The translations under genes and the position numbers were made by a program. Shown one piece after another: positions 24,778 through 32,016 of a stretch of DNA of 34,920 nt (its first letter is position 1; each line of letters begins with the position of its first letter). The notes under the pieces were generated by a model, which was not told where the DNA came from, searched no databases, and worked only from the letters and a program-made list of their open reading frames with translations. Source of the stretch: Methanosarcina sp. MSH10X1. GTDB taxonomy: Archaea; Halobacteriota; Methanosarcinia; Methanosarcinales; Methanosarcinaceae. The DNA is taken from positions 1-34,920 of the forward strand of contig NZ_SCHL01000027.1 of NCBI RefSeq assembly GCF_004099695.1. Reading direction: 5' to 3'.

Positions 24778-27501
24778 ATGAAATTAGGAATCGGGGGCTC
24801 TGGCATAAATCAGAAATACAATGCGGGTGCGGAAACCGAAGAAAACTGGATGAGAGAGTTTCTTTTAAATAACCCTGACCCTGTCCTGAGAATAGGAATA
24901 GATGGGACGATTCTTTACGCAAATAAGGCAGGGAAATCCTTGCTTGAAACTTTTAATAGCCAGGTTGGAGAAAAAGCTCCTGCTGAAATTTTGAATACTG
25001 CCCATGGGATAGCGCTCCGACGGACACCCGCGCAGGCTGAACTGAAAGCAGGAGAAAAAATTTATACAATAACCATTACTCCCCTGCTTCCCTGCGAAGG
25101 CATAGTTGCCTCTGCAACCGAAATAACTTACCTTAAAAAAACCGAAGAGAAATTAATTTTAAGAAAAAGAGAACATGAGATCCTTTCCCGAATTTCCGGG
25201 CTTGCTCTTTCAGTCCCGGATTTTCAGGCTCTGCTAGACCAGATCCTGCCTCTGGTTGCAGATATGCTTGGTGTAAAGTATTGCAGTATTCTTAAACTCC
25301 TGCCTGACGGAAATTTTTTATTTGAGACCGGAGTCGGCTGGAGCCCGGAAGAAGCAGGCAGAATAATCAGGAAAGAATTAGCGACATGCGAAAGCTATAC
25401 TGTACTCTCAAGCCAGCCCGTCCTGCTGGAAAAGCCGGACAGGAAAAATTTCACCGGGGCAATGGATCTTGAAGAGCACAAGGACATAATTAGCGGGATC
25501 AGTGTACTTATAGGAAGCATTGAAAAGCCTTATGGAGTGTTGGCGGCTCACAGCACCGAGAAGAATAAGTTTACCGAGGAGGAGAGTCGTTTCCTCAATG
25601 CGGTTGCAATAATTTTTTCATTTGCAATTCACCAAAGGGAGATGGAAGCCACACTCCGAGATAAGGTACATTTCCTGGAAATTCTGCTGGATGCCATCCC
25701 GGCCCCAGTATTTTATAAGAACTATAAAGGGATTTATGAGGGCTGCAACGAGCTCTTTGCGAAAATGGTTCTCGGAAGTTCAAAGGAAATAGTAACCGGG
25801 CACACTATAAATGAGCTTTCCGAAGCGATTCCCCAAGAGCTCGCGGAAATTTACGAAAGAATGGACAGGCAGCTGTTCCAGAAAGGAGGAAGCCAGGCTT
25901 ACGAGTCAAAAGTCCTGTGTTCTGACGGACTCAGAAGGGACTTCATTTTTAATAAAGCCGCATATAAAAGTTCCTGCGGGAATATAGAGGGGCTTATAGG
26001 AGTCATGCTTGACATCACAGGGCGCAAAAAGATGGAAGAAAAGCTGCAGAAGAATGAAGAGCGATACCGAATTATTACGGAACAGACAGGGCAGCTGATA
26101 TATGATATTGACCTGAGGAATGGCAGTGTAGAATGGGCGGGGGCGGTCAGGGAACTCACGGGCTATAGTAATAAGGAAATTGAGAGTATGGATTTTTACG
26201 GCTGGCTCGAACACATTCATCCTGAAGACCGCAGGAGAGTACGGCAATCATTCAAAAATTGCTGGAACACAGGAGAAAAATACGTTGAAGGGTTCAGGTT
26301 CAAGCGGAAGGATGGAAGCTATCTTTGCGTGAAGAACAGAGGGGTATATTTGAAAGACGAGGACGGCTGCATATCCCGGGCGCTCGGGGTAATGGAGGAC
26401 GTTACCGAAATCAAACAATCATCGGAAAAATTAAAGCAAAGTGAGGAACTTTACAGGTCGTTCCTGCAAAATTTCAAAGGTATTTCATTTAAACTTGACA
26501 GAAACTTCAACCCCCTTTTTCTTGAGGGAGCCCTTGATGAAATAACCGGATATGCGGAAGAGGAATTTCTTTCAGGAAGAGTAAAACTGCTTGACCTTAT
26601 TGCCCACGAAGACAGGCCAGTGCTCAATCTGAGCCGGGAAAAAATGATTTCTTCCCCGAATTCCATTATGGAGTACGAGTACAGGCTTAAGCGGAAGGAC
26701 GGGAGCATAAGGTGGGTCCATGAGTTAATCCACAACGTGTGCAATGACTCGGGAGAGACCGTATTTATCCAGGGGTATGCCTATGACATTACCCAGAGGA
26801 AAAAAGCTGAGGAAACTCTTGAGAAAGCTGAAAAAATAGGCATGAGGGAAATTCATCACAGGATAAAGAATAACCTTCAGATAGTCTCATCCCTGCTTAG
26901 CCTTCAGGCTGACAAGTTCAGAGATAAGAAGGTTATTGAAGCCTTCAGGGAAAGCGAAAACCGCGTAATTTCAATGTCCATAATCCATGAAGAGCTCTAC
27001 AAGTCAGAAGATGCCGCAAGCGTTGATTTCGCAGCCTATCTCAGGAAACTGACTGCGGATATTCTCCACTCTTACAGAATAGGAAATGAGAAGATCAAGC
27101 TTCTTCTCGAGGTGGACAGCACACTGCTGGGAATCGATACCGCAATTCCCCTGGGAATTGTAATTAACGAGCTTTTCTCAAACTCGCTTAAGTACGCATT
27201 TCCGAAAGGTGCAGAAGGAAAGATCAGGATTTCCCTTCACCAAACCGAACCCGAATGTCAAATAGCAGGCGAAGCCATAGGAGAGAGAGCGCCTGAGAAA
27301 TCCGGAGGGTTTACCCTTATCTATTCGGACAATGGGGGCCGTTTTCCGGAAAATCTCGATTTCAAAGACCCCGGAACTCTGGGTTTGCAACTTGTAAATG
27401 CTCTCATTGAGCAAATTAACGGAACAATCGAAATTGAGAAAGAGAAGGAAACAAAGTTTACAATCAGGTTCGAAGACAGGGGAACGGCCCCAAAGGTGTA
27501 A
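24778..27501 (+). CDS. Multi-PAS/GAF sensor histidine kinase (HisKA_2 type)
   Basis: A soluble signalling kinase of about 907 residues without membrane helices. In order: a PAS-like domain (about 10-115), a GAF domain (about 140-285), then three PAS/PAC units (about 300-420, 425-545 and 555-675) with PAC-like linkers such as FKRKDGSYLCVKNRG and YRLKRKDGSIRWVHELIH. A HisKA_2 dimerisation domain follows with REIHHRIKNNLQIVSSLLSL, whose His near 692 is the likely phosphorylation site. The HATPase domain has an N-box-like NELFSNSLKYAF near 797 and a DNGGRFPENLD ATP-binding region. The frame also has a TTG at 24763, but the ATG at 24778 seems as likely, and neither has a strong ribosome site. No response regulator adjoins it, so it is probably an orphan kinase. 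The ligand is unknown. Confidence 0.92.
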   Translation: MKLGIGGSGINQKYNAGAETEENWMREFLLNNPDPVLRIGIDGTILYANKAGKSLLETFNSQVGEKAPAEILNTAHGIALRRTPAQAELKAGEKIYTITITPLLPCEGIVASATEITYLKKTEEKLILRKREHEILSRISGLALSVPDFQALLDQILPLVADMLGVKYCSILKLLPDGNFLFETGVGWSPEEAGRIIRKELATCESYTVLSSQPVLLEKPDRKNFTGAMDLEEHKDIISGISVLIGSIEKPYGVLAAHSTEKNKFTEEESRFLNAVAIIFSFAIHQREMEATLRDKVHFLEILLDAIPAPVFYKNYKGIYEGCNELFAKMVLGSSKEIVTGHTINELSEAIPQELAEIYERMDRQLFQKGGSQAYESKVLCSDGLRRDFIFNKAAYKSSCGNIEGLIGVMLDITGRKKMEEKLQKNEERYRIITEQTGQLIYDIDLRNGSVEWAGAVRELTGYSNKEIESMDFYGWLEHIHPEDRRRVRQSFKNCWNTGEKYVEGFRFKRKDGSYLCVKNRGVYLKDEDGCISRALGVMEDVTEIKQSSEKLKQSEELYRSFLQNFKGISFKLDRNFNPLFLEGALDEITGYAEEEFLSGRVKLLDLIAHEDRPVLNLSREKMISSPNSIMEYEYRLKRKDGSIRWVHELIHNVCNDSGETVFIQGYAYDITQRKKAEETLEKAEKIGMREIHHRIKNNLQIVSSLLSLQADKFRDKKVIEAFRESENRVISMSIIHEELYKSEDAASVDFAAYLRKLTADILHSYRIGNEKIKLLLEVDSTLLGIDTAIPLGIVINELFSNSLKYAFPKGAEGKIRISLHQTEPECQIAGEAIGERAPEKSGGFTLIYSDNGGRFPENLDFKDPGTLGLQLVNALIEQINGTIEIEKEKETKFTIRFEDRGTAPKV

Positions 27502-27664
27502 AGCTGCTTTACCTTACAATTCGATTAATCCCGTTTTCAAAATCCTGACTTATCCAGGCTCTTATAAGCAGGCTGGCTTTCCACCTGTCCTGAAATCAAC
27601 TTTTTGTAGAGAGCAGCTTTTTCTTTTCAGAACGTTTTTGTCCTATAAGCTTAAAAATAGTATC

Positions 27665-27713
27665 CCTGTGCCCTGGAAACGGAGCATGGCTAAGTTTAAC
27701 CAGGTGGCACAGG
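27665..27713 (+). promoter_or_regulatory. Strong 16-bp stem-loop, possible leader element or small RNA
   Basis: Three stacked stems pair perfectly: CCTGTGCC with GGCACAGG (8 bp), CTGG with CCAG (4 bp) and AAAC with GTTT (4 bp), leaving a 13-nt loop GGAGCATGGCTAA. Two-base bulges interrupt only the 3' side. There is no following T-run, so it is not an obvious intrinsic terminator. It lies 138 bases upstream of the HyuA-like ATG. Strand and function are unknown. Confidence 0.5.
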
Positions 27714-27737
27714 CTTCTATATACACAGGCTTCTATA
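27708..27737. repeat. Short tandem repeat overlapping the hairpin
   Basis: CACAGGCTTCTATA occurs at 27708-27721 and again at 27724-27737. The first copy shares its CACAGG with the 3' arm of the hairpin, so the 3' part of the stem is duplicated downstream. Confidence 0.75.
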
Positions 27738-27850
27738 ACAAGAACCCGGATGGGCTCTTATATTTTTCAGAACTAATATCGATTGGTATTTAATATGAAG
27801 TAAGGAAAAAGAGAATAAAAGAACACATAGCGAGGATAGGCGAATTGTGA

Positions 27851-29563
27851 ATGCTAATAGGAATTGATGTCGGAGGCACTACCACGGACGCAGTGCTTAT
27901 CCGGAATGGAGAAGTATGCAGTGCTGCCAAGGTTTCCACTGAGCCGGGGAAGCTTCTGGATTCCCTGCTTGAAGCCCTTGATGCGATTAGCAAAGATGTT
28001 CCTCCTGAACAGCTGGAAAGGGTGGTATTCAGTACAACCGTGATAACCAATCTTATCGCCGAAGGCAAAACTGACCGTGTAGCCCTGGTGCTGATTCCGG
28101 GACCCGGTATTAACCCGGAAAGTTATAGTTTCCCTGACAGTTTTTATCTGAAAGGGGCTATGGATTACAGGGGCAGGGAAATCCAGCCTCTCGATGAAAC
28201 CGAAATCAGGAAAACTGTGGATTTGATCCGGGAATCCGGATTTGCAAGAGCAGCCATCATAAGTAAATTCGGGCAGAGGAACCCATCTCATGAACTGGAA
28301 ATCGGGGAAATCTTCAGGGAGATCTATCCTGGCTGCAAACTGGAACTCGGGCATACGGTTTCGGGAAAACTGAATTTCCCGAGAAGAATAGCAACTGCTA
28401 TGCTTGCCTCTGCCACGAGGGAGCGTTATCAGGAATTTGTCGAGAAAATCAGGAAAGCCCTTGAGGAGAGAAAGATCCGGGCTCCCGTATTTATCCTGAA
28501 AGCCGATGGAGGAACTCTCCCGGTTGAGAAATCAATAGAATTCCCCGTAGAAACTATCTTTTCGGGCCCTGCTGCGAGTATGATTGGAGCTCTTGCCCTT
28601 ACCCCCCAGGGTCAGACTTCGGTTGTGGTGGACATCGGAGGTACTACAACAGATCTTGCACTCATTCTCTCAGGCAAGCCGCTTCTGGCTTCTAAAGGTG
28701 CAAAACTCGGAGGCTTCCTCACACATGTTCGGGCTTTTGCTGTCCGCTCGATAGCTGTAGGAGGGGACAGCGTCGTAAGGGTAAGGAAAACGGATACCGG
28801 TAAAAAGCTGATAACGGTCGGCCCCGACAGGGCAGGTCCTGCTTACTCTATGGGGGGAGAAGAAACTACCCCTACTGATGCTCTCAATGTTCTCGGGCTT
28901 ATCAAGGTAGGAGATCCCGAACGTGCAAGCGAGGCTATCAAAGCTACAGCTTCTTGCCTGGGAAAATCCGAAACCGAAACCGCATCCCTGATAGTGGAGA
29001 AAGCTGCACAGACTATTGCAGATGCAGTCAATGAGATGTTTCTTGAATGGGAACAGGAGCCTGCTTACAGGATATGGGAGGTCCTGCAGGAGAAGAAGGC
29101 GAGACCACAGAATGTGGTAGGAATCGGAGGAGGGGCAAAAGGCCTTATTGACGGGATTGCGAAAAAACTTGATGCCAGACCTGTTATCCCTGAATACGCC
29201 GAAGTAGGAAACGCTATAGGAGCAGCCGTTGCCAGGCCCACGCTTACCCTGAACCTGCATATTGATACTGAGCAGAAAATATACTCAGTCGCCGAGGAAG
29301 GGGAGATTGTCAGCCTGAGTGCGGCTAACCTCGGGAATTTTAATAAAATACGCCTCGAAGAGGCTGAAACCCTTGCCTCGAAACTCCTGAGGGAACGTGC
29401 GGAAAACTTTGGTATTTCCGAGTATGCGGGCGAAGCCGAGATCGTTAATAGTGAAGTTTTCAACGTAGTCAACGGCTGGTATACTTCAGGGCGGCTTTTT
29501 GACGTGGACATGCAGATTCCCGCAGGCCTGATCCCGGCATGGAAAAGGAGGGAAAAGGCATGA
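27851..29563 (+). CDS. Hydantoinase/oxoprolinase family protein (HyuA-like)
   Basis: A 570-residue protein of the hydantoinase A/oxoprolinase family, ATP-using enzymes that act on cyclic amides such as hydantoins or 5-oxoproline, or carboxylate ketones (acetone carboxylase). The N-terminal ATPase motif is GIDVGGTTTDAV (residues 4-15). The second phosphate-binding motif, VVVDIGGTTTDLALI, is near 258-272, and GIGGGAKGL near 424-432 completes the actin-like ATPase fold. It is shorter than the roughly 690-residue HyuA, and no HyuB partner gene lies next to it. The stop overlaps the ATG of the HDAC-like gene by four bases. The reaction cannot be inferred, because family annotations for methanogens are by homology only. 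Confidence 0.9.
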   Translation: MLIGIDVGGTTTDAVLIRNGEVCSAAKVSTEPGKLLDSLLEALDAISKDVPPEQLERVVFSTTVITNLIAEGKTDRVALVLIPGPGINPESYSFPDSFYLKGAMDYRGREIQPLDETEIRKTVDLIRESGFARAAIISKFGQRNPSHELEIGEIFREIYPGCKLELGHTVSGKLNFPRRIATAMLASATRERYQEFVEKIRKALEERKIRAPVFILKADGGTLPVEKSIEFPVETIFSGPAASMIGALALTPQGQTSVVVDIGGTTTDLALILSGKPLLASKGAKLGGFLTHVRAFAVRSIAVGGDSVVRVRKTDTGKKLITVGPDRAGPAYSMGGEETTPTDALNVLGLIKVGDPERASEAIKATASCLGKSETETASLIVEKAAQTIADAVNEMFLEWEQEPAYRIWEVLQEKKARPQNVVGIGGGAKGLIDGIAKKLDARPVIPEYAEVGNAIGAAVARPTLTLNLHIDTEQKIYSVAEEGEIVSLSAANLGNFNKIRLEEAETLASKLLRERAENFGISEYAGEAEIVNSEVFNVVNGWYTSGRLFDVDMQIPAGLIPAWKRREKA

Positions 29564-31134
29564 AACTTGGGCTTGGCAAAATCAGGGATGTGCTGAAAAC
29601 CGGTTCCGGAACAGGTGCGCAGGAAAGGAAAAAAGAGCAGGTAGAAGGGAGAAATAAGGCAGAAAAAGAAGAAATCCTGAAAGTAGGAAATGAGGAAGAT
29701 AAGCCTGAAAACGAGGGAAATGAAATGGAATTGAAAAAAACCGGGCTGGAGGCAAAGGAGAGACCTTTATCCCCGGCAGACCGTACTGGAACCGAAAAGA
29801 CGGGACTGATTTTCTTCCCTGCTTTTGACTGGGCCATTTCGCCGACCCACCCGGAAAGAGAAGAGCGGCTTCTTTATACGAGGGACCAGATCTTTGAAGA
29901 AGGCCTTATGGACCTGCCGGAAATAGCCGAATATAAGCCCCGCCTTGCCGAGTACAGGGATGTTGCGCGAGTCCACTTCTGTGTGCCTGATATAAAAGCC
30001 CAGGCTACAACTCCTCACCTTATCGCAGCAGGGAGCTGCCTGGTGCTTGGGGACGCCCTTATGAAAGCGGAGGTAAAGAATGCTTTTGCGCTTGTCCGCC
30101 CGCCCGGGCATCATGCAATGACGGTAGCGCATGGGAACCGGGGATTTTGTAACATCAATAACGAAGCTATCCTTGTGGAATACCTGAGAAAAAAATACGG
30201 GATCCGCAGGATTGCAATTGTGGATACCGACGTGCATCACGGGGATGGAACCCAGGAAATTTTCTATAATGATCCTGATGTGCTTTTTATCTCCTTCCAC
30301 CAGGACGGAAGAACGCTATACCCCGGCTCGGGCTTTATAAGCGAACTTGGAGGCCCAAAAGCCCTTGGCACCACAATCAATATTCCCCTGCCGCCGGGAA
30401 CCCCTGATGAAGGTATACTTTACGTGCTTGATTCTCTTGTACTGCCGATTCTTGAGGATTTCAAGCCTGAGCTTGTCCTTAATTCTGCGGGACAGGATAA
30501 CCACTATACCGACCCGCTGGCAAATATGCGCTTTTCCGCACAGGGCTACGCAAAACTGAATGAGAAACTTGCCCCTGACATGGCAGTGCTTGAAGGAGGC
30601 TACGCAATTCAGAGTGCTCTGCCGTATGTGAACACAGGCATAATCCTTGCAATGGCAGGGCTTGATTATTCCTGCGTAAGGGAGCCTGATTTCAAGCCGG
30701 GCATGTTTGTCCAGGCTGCAAGAGATAGAAAGGTGCTTGAAGAAACGGTTGCGGCTCAGCTCGAAAACTGGGAAAACAGGGACAGGCTCGTAGAAGCCGA
30801 GGTGACGAAACACGGAGATTTCTACAGCCGGAGAAAACAGATCTTTTACGATACGGATATGATTCAGGAGTTACAGGAAGAGAGAATCCGAATGTGTCCC
30901 GACTGCCAGGGGTACAAGACCATAGATTCCAGTGCCCACAGGAGCACAAATGACAGCAGGATCTTCGGGATTTCGGTTCCAATCTATGCCTGCGGGAACT
31001 GCCAAGCTGAAGCCAGGGAGGAATACAGGAAAAGGCTAAATCTTCCGCAATACGAGCATGTCTACCTGCAGGACAAAAAACAGGACGAATACAGGGCATA
31101 TAATTCGAGGACAAAACAGGAAACGATTTATTGA
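29560..31134 (+). CDS. HDAC/acetylpolyamine-amidohydrolase superfamily protein with C-terminal zinc ribbon
   Basis: A zinc-dependent deacylase of the histone-deacetylase fold, 524 residues from the chosen start. Residues 14-75 are a charged Glu/Lys-rich linker. The deacylase domain starts near 80. Zinc ligands Asp 224 and His 226 (DVHHGDG) and Asp 313 (SAGQDNH) are present, as are the charge-relay His 184/185 (PGHHA) and the catalytic Tyr in GGYAI near 348. A C-terminal zinc ribbon has C446/C449 and C478/C481. The ATG at 29560 overlaps the upstream stop (ATGA) and has a GGAGGG about seven bases upstream. The longer frame from 29539 is therefore unlikely. It may deacylate small amides or acetylated proteins. 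Methanosarcina histone targets are only a guess. Coupling to the HyuA-like gene suggests a common pathway. Confidence 0.9.
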   Translation: MKLGLGKIRDVLKTGSGTGAQERKKEQVEGRNKAEKEEILKVGNEEDKPENEGNEMELKKTGLEAKERPLSPADRTGTEKTGLIFFPAFDWAISPTHPEREERLLYTRDQIFEEGLMDLPEIAEYKPRLAEYRDVARVHFCVPDIKAQATTPHLIAAGSCLVLGDALMKAEVKNAFALVRPPGHHAMTVAHGNRGFCNINNEAILVEYLRKKYGIRRIAIVDTDVHHGDGTQEIFYNDPDVLFISFHQDGRTLYPGSGFISELGGPKALGTTINIPLPPGTPDEGILYVLDSLVLPILEDFKPELVLNSAGQDNHYTDPLANMRFSAQGYAKLNEKLAPDMAVLEGGYAIQSALPYVNTGIILAMAGLDYSCVREPDFKPGMFVQAARDRKVLEETVAAQLENWENRDRLVEAEVTKHGDFYSRRKQIFYDTDMIQELQEERIRMCPDCQGYKTIDSSAHRSTNDSRIFGISVPIYACGNCQAEAREEYRKRLNLPQYEHVYLQDKKQDEYRAYNSRTKQETIY

Positions 31135-31144
31135 GGCGGGAAAG

Positions 31145-31190
31145 AACCTTTCAGGCAAGAAATCTCTTATTAAAGGTTATACAGTTTTTT
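31145..31190 (+). terminator. Possible weak terminator after HDAC-like gene
   Basis: AACCTTT (31145-31151) pairs with AAAGGTT (31172-31178) around a 20-base loop and is followed by six T at 31185-31190. Weak because of the large loop. Confidence 0.35.
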
Positions 31191-31210
31191 CTTCATCTTG
31201 CCTGTTTTTT

Positions 31211-31268
31211 CTCCATATTACCTATTTTTCTTCATTTTACCTATTTTTCTTCATTTTACCTATTTTTC
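31211..31268. repeat. 19-bp pyrimidine-rich tandem repeat, three copies
   Basis: Two perfect head-to-tail copies of TTCATTTTACCTATTTTTC (31231-31249, 31250-31268) are preceded by an imperfect copy (CTCCATATTACCTATTTTTC). Confidence 0.8.
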
Positions 31269-32016
31269 TTTATGTTGAATATTTTTTAGATACCGCGCTC
31301 ATTTTTCTTCATACCGCTCAATTTTCTTTATCCTGCTTATTTTTATTTTTTCCAGCCTCTCAACTCACAGTATTTGGTTTTTTGCAACCTTCCGTCTCTT
31401 TTAGTATTTTTCATGCAGCGAATTATCCGTTCCTGAAATGCGCTTGAAGTCATCCCGTTTTGCCAGAATCTACAGGAGAACTCTGAATTACCTTTAAGCT
31501 CTTACTTCGCAAATGGCGCGTCCTGTACAGGTGCCCTTTTCGAAGGAGAAAATGAGAAAGGACTGCATATAGAGAATATCACATATTTTTTAAGAGGAAA
31601 TTTGTGAAGATAACAACATTTTCTGGTAGCACTTACTAAATATATTAATTTTGCCCTTCTAAATGAAGATAATAAGGCTTTCACACACCCGGGGAAAAGT
31701 AAAAAATCTGAATTGGCTGCCTGCAGAGTGATTCAAAAATATATCTGATTCTTAATTCCGGCAGCAAGATGAAGGCAATAAAAAGAGTAGATAGAGTCAG
31801 TGTGGACTTATTTTCAACTTAATATAATTGAAAAAGGATAGTGGAGAATGACAGACAGGAGCAATTCGGGAATTTCAATAAGCTTAGACGTTATTAAAAT
31901 TCTATTTTTCTAATATCCTGAAAAGCAGGCTAATCAAAACCGTTATGTTTATATTGTATTTGCAATTAGTTTCTAATTAATTTAAGGGAGTGGCATTTAC
32001 AATTACCTTTATTTGT

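Larger units (their letters stand above)
27502..27850. other. Spacer with strong hairpin upstream of HyuA-like gene
   Basis: 350 bases between the kinase and the HyuA-like gene, both plus. The main feature is the long hairpin at 27665-27713. A TATA-like GCTTAAAAATAG lies just upstream (about 27649). Another possible box A (GGTATTTAATAT) lies about 60 bases before the ATG. A 131-codon frame across it has no ribosome site and is not called. Confidence 0.5.
31135..32016. other. Long T-rich spacer, no gene seen
   Basis: This 880-base gap holds a T-rich tract with a 19-bp tandem repeat (31211-31268) and AT-rich sequence near the surface-protein promoter (a TATA-like TGTTTATATTGTA near 31945). Frames at 31058-31447 and 31502-31684 lack ribosome sites and read repetitive sequence. 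A 21-codon frame at 31848-31913 has a nearby GGAG but is too short to call. Confidence 0.5.

Noticed and set aside
27398-27793. 131-codon ORF across the kinase end and the hairpin
   Set aside because: Out of frame with the kinase, no ribosome site, and it reads through the stem-loop.
31058-31447. 129-codon ORF over the T-rich tract
   Set aside because: Phe/Leu/Ser composition comes from the pyrimidine-rich tandem repeat. No ribosome site.
31848-31913. 21-codon ORF with a nearby GGAG
   Set aside because: Too short, and the GGAG touches the start codon. No conservation can be shown here.
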